Assembly: GCA_002794775.1 (NCBI GenBank) | Contig: NBAY01000111.1 | Coordinates: 1-64,000, forward strand | Reading direction: 5' to 3' | DNA from: Porodaedalea pini | Taxonomy: Eukaryota; Basidiomycota; Agaricomycetes; Hymenochaetales; Hymenochaetaceae | Length of the DNA stretch: 64,000 bases | Shown here: positions 45,927-57,703 of the stretch, piece after piece | How positions within the stretch are numbered: position 1 is the first letter of the stretch | Layout of the letters: each line of letters opens with the position of its first letter | Program-made: the position numbers and the translations under genes | The notes under the pieces: model-generated | What the model was told of the DNA's origin: nothing | Database searches by the model: none | The model's input: only the letters and a program-made list of their open reading frames with translations

Positions 45927-47190
45927 ATGCGCTCTCTTTTCATAACTACATTCTGCGTACTTGGGATTATCCATGGTGTAGTGGGAGACCCTTCCGAAAT
46001 CTCTGCCCGGGATAGTAATGATACCGAGGCCAACTTTGGTAATTTCTACAACTATTGGTTGACGGATGGCAGCACTAGCTTCGACCTCACGCGCGGAAAT
46101 TCATCCGGCTCTAAAACCTTGGCGACGAGCACAGCAAACATAACAATCTCACCTGTCAGGTCGGCCATGGTCATCGTCGATATGCAAAGTGTGTAGTATT
46201 TGACAGGATCACCGCTTAGACTGGGTTGACTCCTCGCACCTACCGATAGATTTCTTTCTCAATCCGGCTTTCACTACTTTTCCTGCTGGGTTGGCAGCCA
46301 TACAGCCAACCATTGACTCAATCAATGCCTTCCGCGCCGCGGGCATCAAGATCATTTGGTGTCAGGTAAGTCTTTCTCTTCAGCCTACGCTTTGGCATGT
46401 CGAATAATTTTGTTTCTACTTCGTCGCATCCAGTGGGGACTCTCCGAATACGACCTTATAACAATGCCTCCCGGGCTCAAATTCGATTTTGCGAGCTCCA
46501 ACGACTCAAACACGTCATTTGGCAGCGAAATGGGCGTCTTCAACGGCACAGACTATGGCAAGAAGCTCATGAGAGGAGAGTTTAACGCGCAGGTATATGC
46601 ATCAGCCTATCGTTCCTGTGTATATGCGTGGTCGATCTGAATCTCATGTGTAGCAATATGGTCCTCTGTATGATCTCGCGGTTGAAGGTATCGCTGCTGG
46701 CACAGACCTGTACTTCCCGAAAAGTGAGTCACCTTCAATTACAAAAGTCCATCCTGGTAGTGGAGTCTTACTCTTCTTCACCATTTAGATCGCCTTAGTG
46801 GGCTATGGGGAGCACAAACGCCGATGGGCCAGTACCTCGAAGACAATTTGATCTCAACGCTCTTTATCTCCGGCGTAAATGCGGACCAGTGTGTCTTCGG
46901 AACATTCATCGATGCATTCTACAAAGTAGATAGACTTTCCTTCCCTGCTTTATTTTGCATCGTTACTGATTTATCGACGCCTCGCCATCAGGGGTATGAT
47001 TCTATTCTCATCCAGGATGCCACAGCGACGAGTTCACCTTCTTACGCATTTGATATGGTCCTATTCAACGCAAAGTTAGATGGATTTGTGTACGTCAATC
47101 CACGTATGGCGCAAATCAAATACTCTAACCTTTACCCTTCTTGCCTACTACAGATTGAATTCAACTCATATTATCGATGGTATGGCATGA
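45927..47190 (+). CDS. Secreted isochorismatase-family hydrolase
   Basis: Seven or so exons with GT-AG ends. The start MRSLFITTFCVLGIIHGVVG is a signal peptide. The mature protein has the cysteine-hydrolase pattern: catalytic Asp in VIVDMQN, then FFLNPAFTTFPAG, AFRAAGIKIIWCQWGL, the Lys-containing YFPKNRLSGLWGAQTPM, the nucleophile in SGVNADQCVFGTFIDAFYK, and YDSILIQDATATSSPSYAFD, ending LNSTHIIDGMA. This superfamily covers isochorismatases, nicotinamidases and other amidases, and the substrate is not given by sequence. Secretion, together with several N-glycosylation sites, points to an extracellular role. The gene is followed 0.6 kb later by another member of the same superfamily (47775-48762) on the same strand. 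Confidence 0.85.
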
Positions 47191-47774
47191 AAATGACAGT
47201 GAATGGCTTATAGTCACCAAGTCGCTATTGAGATTGGTTGAGATTGGTCACTTTATCTGTATATGTAACTAGGGACAAGAAACAAGAGCTGACAGCGATC
47301 GATGAATCCTACTTTACATACTATCGCGAAAGAAACACAAGAAACACTTTGTTTACAAGGGGAAATTTTAAAAACGTTGAAAGGTAAGAGCACTAGCATC
47401 AAGGCATAGCTTAATCCATATTTAAAAACACAGTTCGTGACAGGCTCGTACTCAACTAAGATAAAAGCCTCAGTCTTATAACTGATCTTCTTTTAGCATG
47501 TGATAAAGTATTTCATCTGGTGATCGATTTAAAAACAGGCTTATTCTGCGCATATTTACAGAAATACGGGGAAAGCGATAACATGAGAACTAAGGAGGGC
47601 GCGAGAGTTCCAAATTCGAGCTCCGACTCAAAGTGACGCGTCATTGTAACGTGACTTGAAGCACGCCGCACTGCGGAGTTTAGATCCAGCTCTGACTGAC
47701 TCGCTACTTCAAGGGGCCGCTCGTTCGTAAAAGAAATCATTCAACATTCACTGTGGCCAGTACACGAACCAGAA
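47191..47774. other. Intergenic region
   Basis: No gene recognised. It is A/T-rich in its first half. No TATA box could be chosen for the next gene. Confidence 0.35.
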
Positions 47775-48762
47775 ATGGAGGGATCTCCTGCTCTTATTGT
47801 TGTTGATGTCCAATAGTCAGCCTCATCCGTCTTCCCTGTCGCCTTTCCACAGCTTACCTGAAGCACATCAGCGATTTCCTACCAGGCGGATCGCTCGGTG
47901 TTCCTAACGGCGATCAAGTCCTTCCAGTAATTAACCGCTTATTGAGCGGAAAATGGAGTTTTGTAGCGGCAAGCGAAGTAGCTATCAATCTATCCCATTC
48001 CCGCGGTCCGAAAGATGTCTAACTGGTGTCGCGGTTCTCTTCCTTATCTGAACCTGCAGGATTATCATCCTCCGGGCCACGTCTCTTTGTAAGTTGTATA
48101 TGTAGACGCCTTGAAGCTTGACTAAAGGCGCATGCAGTGCTAGTACCCATAATCAAGAAGTGCTTTCGAAGATAGACGTGCCATACCCCTACGCAAAGGA
48201 GGGTGTTCCGTCGACGATTTCACAAGTATTGTGGCCGGATCACTGTGTACGCCTGCACGTTCAAACCCTTTGGCAGAAATTTATCTCTTATGTAATGACT
48301 TCAGGTCCAAGGGACTCACGGTGCAGAGATTGAGGAAGCCGTTCTCAAATCACTACAGCCATGGTTAGACTCCGATAAGGGTTTGATTCTCCAAAAAGCA
48401 AGGGAATACGAAACAGTATCATGGTAAAGTACTGACATAGCAAATAGGGCACAGATCCCGCAGTCGACACATACTCTGCCTTCGGCTGTACTCCGGGAAT
48501 TTCGCCGGCCTCTACACGTCTCGCATCGGAACTGCGTCGACGGGGAGTCACTTCTCTCTTTGTCGTTGGTCTCGCGACAGACTACTGCGTCCGCGCTACT
48601 GCGCTGGATGCGAGGCGCGCTGGATTTGAGGTAAGTGTCGTTCGCGACGCAGTACGGGCTGTTGGAGGAGACGAAGCTACGCGTAAGGTAGAGGTAGAAT
48701 GGAATGAGGCTGGCGCTTCTGTGATCGGCATAGAAGATGCTAGTATCAAAGAGTGGATATAG
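47775..48762 (+). CDS. PNC1: Nicotinamidase/pyrazinamidase-like hydrolase, possibly with a broken splice site
   Basis: The exons follow the nicotinamidase family: MEGSPALIVVDV (catalytic Asp), DFLPGGSLGVPNGDQVLPVI, DYHPPGHVSF, ASTHNQ, VLWPDHCVQGTHGAEI, TDPAVDTYSAFGCTPG, the nucleophile in VVGLATDYCVRATALDA and the end AVGGDEATRKVE. The zinc-site residues Asp (DFLP) and His/His (DYHPPGH) are present. Such enzymes convert nicotinamide to nicotinate for NAD salvage. The first intron is a problem: the exon ends GATGTCCA and is followed by AT, not GT (47813-47814), so the donor may be mutated or the real border differs. Other introns look normal. A slightly leaky or non-functional allele is possible. 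Confidence 0.75.
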
Positions 48763-49119
48763 TGGCACTCCAAGAAAATATGTGTATGCATCATTGTATG
48801 TAGTCGCCGTTTCTTTAGCCTCACTATTCTTCTTAGCTCGACTCAGACGTTCGAAATTGTACTTTCTACGTGCATGTTGATATTCTCCGGTCCACTAAGG
48901 ATATTTTGTATAGCTGTCCATTTTATTTAACCTGCATCATCGAAAGTGCGGAAACTATGCGAGAAGAGTTTGTGAAATTCCTTGTTGTAACTTGTTGTAC
49001 GTAAGTACGTACCAATAAATATTATCGAAGGATCCTCGACATCAAGACCGACGAAGCTCCTCGCATCCAGGGCGATTGGGTAACGCCCCTTTGTACTGCG
49101 ACGTCGTGCTCCTCAGAGT
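48763..49119. other. Intergenic region between convergent genes
   Basis: No gene recognised; presumably the 3' ends of the nicotinamidase-like gene and of the F-box gene. Confidence 0.35.
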
Positions 49120-50560
49120 TTAATCTGCTTCGCCTTGGAGTCGCTCGTACAGTAAGCTTTTCGCCGTAAGTGTGCCGTTTTGCTCCATCGTCTTCCAGCT
49201 CGACAAACTCGAATAACCATATGCACTGCGGCTCATACGTCTGAGGTGGCGAAGTGCTGTGTGCAGAGGAACCCTTCCATGCGATCGGAGCAGGATATGT
49301 ATATTTGTTGATAGATGTGATGCCATGGGCTGGTTATAATGGACAATTTAATGGACAATTGTGAGCAAAAAGAATGGTGATAATGAGTGAGCCTCGCATA
49401 CTCTCAAAGTGTACCGGGGAGCCATGAGACGACCAACTTCGGAATCGGACCGATAGTGTGTCTATTGGCAATAGACACAGTCTGGAGCTCCGGCGCCAGA
49501 AGCCTCAGCTTCTGTAGAACCTGTGCATCGCACCTAAATCCACGGATGTGCAGGAAGGTGAGAGGCGGCTCTGACGTTGCTAAAAGATCCACAACCGACG
49601 CAATACTTTCATATGGACCTGAGGACCCGAGCAGAGTCAGAGACAGCCTCTCCAGGGCGGGGAGATGGAGAGATCGGATGGTAGTATCATCGGTCCGATA
49701 GAATGTGTCAATACGAAGTCGCCCGATTTTGAATACCAGTTCAAGCTCTCGCAGATGCTCCATGTGGTACATGCGAGTGACTGGATCGACATCATGTTGA
49801 TCGGATATTTGGTCCATACTTATGCTAGTGAATTCTGCGCTTTCTAGAGCCGGGCAACAACTCAAGCATGAGTATAAATCCGGAAGAGGGAAAGATGTAT
49901 CCAAATGGATTTAGCGAAGCGACGGGCAGTGAGCCGGGCGGATGCGATTGGAGTGACTGAGTCTGCAGCTTATGCGGAGCACTTCGAGCGGGGGAAATTT
50001 GGCCAAACACACCCAATTACAGTATTCTCCACGGTATTCACAATCGACGTGCAGCTCCTTCGATGACATGTCATGACGCTGTAGTGTAGAAAAAACATAT
50101 CCCCAACCGCTACAGCAGGTCTGAAGATGAACACTCCTCCATCGACGTTTATGATCCAGCAGTAGATATGTAGACAGTGGCACTGGGGGAACTCTATATT
50201 CTCGTATGGCATTATTACATCGAGAGGTACGGCTGAGGAGCGTTCGAGAAAGGCGAGTATAACTGCGCAGTCTGTCTTGTTTTTACGTCCCTTCAAGCCG
50301 CCTCGGACACAAATCACGAACCACAAACGCGGTGTGGACAGTGCAACTCTCCGCCAGTTCTTGCAGACATGTGAAACATTGAGAGGCACTTCTGTGATCG
50401 GAATCCAACTTGAGTGTGATCCTCGTGGGCTACGATGATTGTTGAAGATGTCCTTGGTCACTTCGATCGACGGCAGACATAGGAGGAAAATGTGTGCCAA
50501 CAATTCGTCAGGTAGTCGGGCAATGTAGTAAGCTGAGAGTTCCGACGCCCGTTTCTGGAT
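49120..50560 (-). pseudogene. F-box protein, probably damaged
   Basis: The N-terminal part has an F-box: LPDELLAHIFLLCLPS, then VPLNVSHVCKNWRRVALSTP and LWFVICVRG, the usual Agaricomycete F-box with a W/L/F pattern. Later blocks are leucine-rich (LRELELVFKIGRLR, LPALERLSLTLLG, LTFLHIRGFRCDAQVLQKL) and the end has MSRSAYGYSSLSSWK. Between the F-box part and the leucine-rich part the frame changes near 50180 and again near 49900, with no obvious intron at either place. No clean ATG precedes the F-box: an in-frame TGA lies near 50560. It would act as a substrate receptor of an SCF ubiquitin ligase if intact. Small unrecognised introns remain possible. Confidence 0.6.
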
Positions 50561-50846
50561 AGCTCGTCATCGATAGCTAGAAAGCAGGGGGAGCTGGAAG
50601 AACAATTGCATGCCGATGAAGATCTGGTAGTACTGTGTTGCCAGTGAGAATGAGGACAACGTTAACGGTGGAAGTCACCTGATTCATTTCACGTGACTAG
50701 CGTTTTATAATGCATCTGCTATCTACTGCACAACAGATATCCAACCGCTACGGAAAGAGACGGAAACTAACAAGACAACGGACGAAGCGCTCGAAGAGGG
50801 TTGGCTAGAAGGGTGTTACGCGGTAAAAGAGACGTTTGGTGTATAG

Positions 50847-53800
50847 CTAAGAGTGATATATGGGAGGAAGTTCAGAGAAAAGTGGCATGGCGTCCGGGGG
50901 GCGACGAAAAGAAAAGTAGGCAAACTTGAGAAGTAAAAGAAAGTTATTGGGTCGGAACCAGTCCGGAAAAGTAAGAGGTAAAATACGCTGACGAAAAAGG
51001 CCGTGACGAATGTGGGCAAAAAATGGACAAACATTAAGGATATGATGGACATCGTGTTTGACACATAAGGGATCTGGGCAACGTGGTTCGAGGTTACGGT
51101 TATGCAGATCGAGAGCATTAAGTAGTATACTTAAAGCTCGTCCGTGAACAAGGTGGGATATTCTCTTCTTGGGGTCGAGTTTGAGACATGCGCGAAATGA
51201 TCGAGTGGGGGAGAGGATGAAGGATGATGGTTCGGCAATTGATCGATGGCCTCGAAGGTTGACGATACGACTTTTCCAGTCTCGGAGAAGGTCGAGCTGG
51301 AGTCGTGCATTGAGGTTCGGTAATGACTCTGGTATGGACTCGTGGACTTGGCTGGAAGCGGCATCTTTGGCTAGCTTGTCGGCTTTAGAGTTGCCCAGGA
51401 CTCCTCTATGGGAGGGGAGCCACTGGACTGCAATATGCGATGCGGGGTGGTGTAGAGCCAGGAAGATTCCGCAAAGTCGACGGAAGAGTATGATGAAGTC
51501 TGCGTGTCGTATGTTGTCGGTGAAGATGAGGTTGGCGCAATTAAGTGAGTCGGTAACAATATGTATGTGTACCGGGGTGAGACATTTGGAGAGAAGAGAA
51601 GATATCCGGCGTAAGGCTGCGATGAGCACTTCCTGCTCCTCGAACAGTATGTTCGAGTGAGAGTGCGCTGCTGAACTAAAGACAGCAAGTTCGACGTGAT
51701 CGTGCATAATGACGTATCCGTGGCCACCGTTGGCGGATCCGGAGTCGTCTATGATGATGGAGCCATCTGTAAAAATGAAGTATTGATACGGGGGAGGATG
51801 TAAAAAGAAGGAATTGAAAGAACGAATCACTCTCTGGTGCTGATCGGGAGTTGGAATAGGGATAGGGATGAGTTTTGAATGGACAGGAACAAAAGTCGGA
51901 TAAGAAGGGGACTTGGGAATTGTAATATGGGGAAGGAGTGAATTGTAGAGGTAGCTACTCTTGTTTGGAGTTCGGCTAGAATGCGAATAATAAGATAGCA
52001 AGAAGCGTTGCGAGAGTGAACGAATGAAGAGATCAATTGGAGGGATGGAAAGCGCTGATTCCGCAATGCAAGGGTTTACGCTAGCATGGATAACAGAATG
52101 AATGAATTTGTTTTGAACCAATTGTAAAAGGGAAGGGATGAAGCTTGATGAGGGAAAGAGAACTGCGCTGTAAATGGCCACGGAACGGATAAGACCAAAA
52201 TATAGAAGTCGGGCGTATTGAAAGTAAGCCCCGTTAGAAGAGTTGAAAAGAAAAGAGCGTTGATGTAAAGTAGAGAGCGCTTTGTTCGCGCGAGAATCAA
52301 AGTGAAGTTTAGGAGAGAGGTCGTATGAAAAGATGATTCCAAGCCATGAAAGGTGTTTGGAAGGTGGAATGACGAGATTGCCGGGGAGCAGCAGAGATGG
52401 AATAGAGGATTGGTTCTGATTGAAAAGAAAAGACTGGAAATGATAACGAGCGATTTGTGGGCGGGGAATGATGTGTAAAAGCTCGATGGCGTTAGGGTCG
52501 ATTGGCAAGCCCAGCGCCTGGAATTGGGAGGAGAGGAAAGAGAATTGGTTGCAAAGACGAACCAAATTGGTTTTAATGCTGAGAGAACGAGCAGAAAGAA
52601 GATGATCGTCCATATATGCGAATAAAGGGCGGTGAGGGCCAAAACGTTTGGAATAAGAAAAAATGACGTCAGCTGAAGCGAAAATTGAAATGAGAGGGGA
52701 AAGCAGCGATCCTTGGGGGACACCACGGTTTGGTTTTATGAACGGGGGAGAAAAGAAATTGTTGAAGTGAAATGAAACGGGACGGTCGGAGAGCCAGGCT
52801 GCCAATACATGAATGAAGTTGGGGTGAACGTTTGAACGAATGAGTTTGTTAAGGAGGAGTGAATGAGAAATATTGTCGAAAAAACCTTGAATATCGATGG
52901 TCAAGATAGAAGTGATATAATGGCGATAACGAAGATGAACGTTGGCATCGACAGATTCGCCCGGAAAGATGAAAGGTCTGGAAAGAATGAGCGTAAGAAG
53001 TTCATAGCAGGCAGTGAGGGAAGAGCGATGTTTTCAGCACCCGTGTTGGGCATCGGGAAGAAGGTTGTTCTTTTCGAAGAAGGGTTGCAAAAAGTTAAAT
53101 AAAACACGTTCGAAAAGTTTCCCAATTGTGTCGACCAATGAAATAGGTCGGAAAGCACGGGGCACTGAAAAATCGGTGCGCTTGGGCTTCGGAATGAAAG
53201 TGACAAGGGATGTTTTAAACGAAAGAGGAAAATGTCCCAATTTGAGACATAGAGAAAAAAGGTCCGCAAAGAATTGGCCCTGATGTTCGACCAGCAATGA
53301 AAGGTGTTGATACGAGATATGGTTGTTACCAGGGCTCGTTTCCTTATCAATACCGCTAAGGGCGTGAAGGATGTCGTCGACTGACACCGTTGGGCTGTCC
53401 GACAGAGCCGGGAGGGGAATCGGTTCTGACGGGGACGAAAGGGGGGGAAAGAATGTGTTGTGAAACACGGCGGCTTTATCGTCCTCGGTGAGAGAGAAGG
53501 AACCATTAGGCATTCGAAGAGCGCCGATAGGGGATCGGCGGCAAGCGACACTGGTGAATTGGCGCTGCCAAATTGAATGTTGGTTGGAGCCTTGAAGACG
53601 TGCTCCATAGAATGCGGTTTTGGCTTGGGACAGTTCGACGTCAAGGAGGTGTTTCGATTCTGCCGAAGGATTTCGGCAGTGTTCGCGGTAGAGTTTCGAA
53701 CACCTTTCCGACCACCAGGCATTGGGGCCAAAATATGTGCGGGGCTTTCGTTTCCGAAGGAATGACCTAGCGAAAGAAGATAAAGAGTTCTGAAAGGAGA

Positions 53801-54674
53801 ATAATAGGTCGTCCAGCGACTGAGTCGAATGAATGTTTTGAAGGTCGAAAGAGAACAGTTTCGAATTGCAGAACTCGGATATAAAGGTTGGCAAGTTGTG
53901 GGAACGAACAGAACGGAGGGGGGGCTGGGGAGGGGCGTTGAGAATGTTCAGGCTGAATGAGAACGAAATGGGGAAGTGGTCCGAAGAAACAATTAAGGAA
54001 GGATCTGCCACAATAATGGATTCAGAGATTTCGGAAGAAAATTCGTCAGATGTGAGGACGAGGTCGATGATCGATCGACTGTTCGTGGAACGATTGAAAT
54101 AGGTGGGTTGATCGGCTGGGTTGCAGATGACAAGACCGGCCTCGCTGATCCAGTCAGTGAAGGCACGGGAGAAACGGAAATAATCTGCTTGTTCTGAGAG
54201 TGACCATAACGCAGAATGGCGGTTGAAATCGCCGACAAAAATATTAGAAGAAGAATCGAGGAGGGGAAAATTCGATTCAAATTCTCGTTGGGAAGGAGAA
54301 TTGTAAACGTTCCATAATAGAATAGGAATGGAGAGATCTCTGGAAATGGAGATAACAGAAATACAAGGGGAAGGATTGGGGGTTTGAAAGAGAGAGACCC
54401 GGTGAATTAAGCGGGAGTGAACATAAGTGCAACATCGGGGCTTCCCCGGGCACGGAGGAAGGAATGCCGTATAGGGCGCATGGTTATGGGAGTCAAAGGC
54501 TTGCGAACTGGAAGGATTGGATTTCGAAGGGATAATACGTTGAATGACCGGGATTTCTTGAAGACAAACGATATCCGGCGCGTGAAGGGTAGAGGAAAAT
54601 GAGCGAAACAAAAAATCGAAGGAAGGGTCAGAACTGCGAAGATTGAGAGAAAGAACGGATATCTTCTCAATCAT
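50847..54674 (-). pseudogene. LINE ORF2: endonuclease-RT-RNase H, one internal stop
   Basis: One frame of 1275 codons with a single TGA at 53034-53036. The endonuclease has VLSLNLRSS, IVCLQEI, FVGDFNRHSALW and SSDHFPISF. The RT has FIPKPKR, FRPISLVDTIGKLFERV, motif A TIDIQGFFDNISH, motif B NRGVPQGSLLSP and motif C AYMDDHLL with both aspartates. RNase H has FIFTDGS, EEQEVLIAAL, IVTDSLNC and SHRGVLGNSKADKLAKDAA, with the acidic residues. The C terminus has CPDPLC and HHILNVC. The stop lies just after the QHG motif between RT motifs 2 and A. At this place LINEs normally have QHGFR, so the TGA is easily explained by CGA to TGA. Confidence 0.85.
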
Positions 54675-54679
54675 AAGGA

Positions 54680-56986
54680 TTAGTAAGGGGAGCGATAGTT
54701 ACGATGAGCGGGGCAATCTGAAGACCGCACGCTATGATTTCCTTGGCAATTGATACATAAGGCGAAATGATCGCATTGTAGGTTGTTGGTCGCTGTGCAC
54801 GGAGCGCATTTAGCAACGTGGACTGCGGTGCGGTGGGTTTCGGAACAGATAGCGCAATGCGCTACGGATCGACATTTTGACGTGGCATGTCCCAGGCGAT
54901 GACAATTGTCGCACTGATTGATCGTGGGGCGTGCTTTCATCTCCTCGAGGCGACGGATGATGCCAAAGATAGGGATGGAACAGTTGCCATGAAGGAAGAA
55001 GTGGTCGAAAGAAAGACGATTGGGGTCCTTCATTACGACAGAGACGTTGCAGAAGTCATGCTCGTTAAGGCGTTCGGGAGACGACATAAACCTAGGTGGG
55101 AACATAAATTCGCAACCTTCGAACTGCGGTAGGGCCGAGATCTCGGTGAGGAGATCATTCTCGCTGTAGATCAGTTTGGAGTCTCTGTCATAAACTGGGA
55201 CACTGGGGATGACCATTTTGAACTGCGGGGATGGGATAAAGGGTTTCGCTCCGCTAATATTAATGATGTGACTGAGTTGAGTGGCGAGGGAGGGGTAGTT
55301 AGCGTCAAAATCAGCGCGGATGTTAGTAAAAGAAATGAGGAGATTGCTGTTCGAGGTGTACTTGACATTCAGCACTACAAGGTGTTTGAATGAAGGGTTG
55401 CCCTTCAGGCCCGCCCTTACGGCATTTTTAACCGATTGAGTCAGTGGGCGAACTGTGAGATCCCCGGGGAGGGAAAAATAGACACGTTTGATGTTGGATG
55501 CGCGAATGTTGACCGATCCGTTGGAACGGTTGACAGGTACCGTTGAGATTTCCCCATCAGGGTTCTCCGCAGTATGACAAAGCACTTTGGTTGGGGTCGT
55601 CTTCGCTTTCTTTTGAGCCGCTTTCGCATATGTTACTGTGGTGTAACCATCTTTGTTGGTACCGACGGATTCGACTTTCGGATGGTAAATGGTAGTGTTG
55701 CCCGGCCTGGGGGCGTTGTGTGCGGAATGAGCATAGCCATCGGGAGCATAGATGACGCCTTCCGAGCTCATGCGATAACCGGATCCAGGAACGCGTGTGT
55801 TAGCAATGGCCGTAGCGTAGTCGGTCTTCCCGTTCTTTGGGGTTTGGATCCGTTGTTTGGCGATGGGGGGGTCGGGAGGGAACCGATTGTCATGTACAAA
55901 GCGCGCGCCAATGGGGTCCGGAAGGAATTTGACCTGCGGCTTGTTAGTAGCAGAAGAGGGCTTGGGGGCTACAAAAGAAGAGGAAGAACGAGCCAGTTGT
56001 TTTTCAAGATTGTTAGTTTTATCAACAAGCGAAGAAACGAGAGATGTAAGAGAATGAATGGAACGAGACATGGAAGACATATCATCAGCTATATGCTGTT
56101 TGCGGATGGCCTGTGCTGAAATATGAACGTCATCGAAGACATGTTTAAAGTCAGGAGAATGAATGCGATAAGAAGAATGGAAGGCTTGTAGTCCTTCGTT
56201 GGCTTTATTTTCCTTAATGGTTTCGTCATCAAAACAATGCGCTTTGCTGACCCAGGATACTAGGTTGGAGGCCACGTCAGCGAGGGCTTTGCCGGCACGT
56301 ATAGGATCTTCGTGCCACGGCGTGGGAGAGGTCCAAGAAGGCTGATTAATAAGCATGGAAATGTGATTGATAGTTTCTTTAGTCAAATGCATAAAGGAGG
56401 AAGAAACTCATTCGGCGATTTGCGGGTCCTCGTATTCCAAAATTGACCGGTCGTCCATATCGTCGACGACCTGGGGTGCTTGGCTCGAATTAGGAACATA
56501 GAGGTCGTCAGCCTCCATATCTATGATATCATCAATGCGCTGGGGCGGCTGTAAAGCTTGGTGTTCCTCTTCCGAGTTGGAGCGTTTAAGGGAAGGCTGT
56601 GACTCGACGTTGGGAGTAGGGGGGAGATCCCCTTGTTTATGCAGGGTGGCTGCATGGGCGTCAGCATCGACATCGGGGGACCAATTGGCATGGTTCTTCG
56701 CTACGGTGTTACAGACGGCCTCGTTGTGGTTGTAGGTCTTATCGCGACCACAGACGGTGCAGAGTTTGTCTTTGCCACTAACACAGCTGCGGCTATGATA
56801 GGGGAGATCCGATTTACACTCCTCACACTTGGTGGGGTCCTTGGGATTGGCAAGGGAATGAGACGACTTTGTTTTGTTGAGAGAGGCTTTAGCTCTGGTC
56901 AGCATTTTGCTGTCCATAGCAGAGGAGAAAGAAGACGAGTTGACAACAAGATTCCCACGGTCCAGATGATGGTAGTAGGAGTTCAA
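54680..56986 (-). pseudogene. LINE ORF1: gag-like zinc-knuckle protein, one internal stop
   Basis: Open except for one TGA at 56408-56410 in the same frame. The N-terminal part has Cys pairs (CEECKSDLPYHSRSC and CTVCGRDKTYNHNEAVC). The middle is hydrophilic with a coiled segment (SLTSLVSSLVDKTNNLEKQL). An RRM-like or gag domain (HLVVLNVKYTSNSNLLISF) follows, and the C terminus has three zinc knuckles: CDNCHRLGHATSKC, CAICSETHRTAVHVAKC and CINCQGNHSVRSSDC. Such proteins bind the element RNA. An internal ATG (56392) follows the stop closely, so a shortened ORF1 could still be made. Confidence 0.85.
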
Positions 56987-56990
56987 GAGT

Positions 56991-57703
56991 GACTGGCGTC
57001 AAATCGCGATCGATGCTCTCGAGTCTCAAGAGTTCTGCGGCTCAGACTGCGAGCACTGCAGAGCACATTCCCCACAATGTACGAGGAACGCAAGAATCAT
57101 ACTCGAAATGTCACATAACTAGTACAGTGCTGAAAATATTGGTGTGCCGCAAGAGCTTAATGTGATGTTCGAAGACAAGGCGACTGAGTCGAAATACTTA
57201 TGTGACTTTCTCCTACGTATACTGCTGGTCGACCACAACCTTGAATGATTTGTCCCTCGCCGTGCACGTATTAATCGCCTAGTAAACTTAGAACATCCCA
57301 TACTGATGATCGAGGTATGCCAAATGGACGCATTCTGCATCATTATTAGTCGGGCCGCGTGGAACTGAGCAGATACGCTACGCTAACATAGGCCACGCAC
57401 CTTGGTACAGATACATGGAGCATCAAAAATAGTCTGTGCGCCCACGTGTGACTTCAAGAACCCAACAGCGCCTACGCACCGCTTTTTACCACCATCAAAC
57501 TTCCCATATATCTATGAAGACATTGGCAAGACACAGGTTTCTTGTCTCAGCTTTCCTCGTGTCACCTTATTCTGTCTCCTGACATCCTATAAAAGCTGCA
57601 AATGCTTCATAACCACATGTCAATCGCGATACAAACGGCGCCTCTTACACCCACAACCTGTACTACTACTACCTCCCAGATTAAGCACCATTTTCCTGTG
57701 AAT
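56991..57703. other. Intergenic region with TATA box of the cupredoxin gene
   Basis: No gene recognised. TATAAAA at 57588-57594 lies about 110 bp before the ATG at 57704. A poly-pyrimidine leader is present. Confidence 0.5.

Larger units (their letters stand above)
50790..56990 (-). mobile_element. LINE (non-LTR retrotransposon), almost complete
   Basis: On the minus strand the element has ORF1 (56986-54680) and ORF2 (54674-50847), separated by 5 nt. ORF1 carries zinc knuckles, and ORF2 carries APE-type endonuclease, reverse transcriptase, RNase H and a C-terminal Cys/His motif. The order EN-RT-RNase H with a gag-like ORF1 fits Tad1/I-type fungal LINEs; the clade needs a tree. Each ORF has a single TGA stop. 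I saw no poly(A) tail and could not define target-site duplications, so the outer borders are approximate. It lies between the damaged F-box gene and the cupredoxin gene. Confidence 0.85.

Noticed and set aside
50863..53283. Plus-strand frames opposite the LINE
   Set aside because: They are shadows of ORF2 with no recognisable domains.
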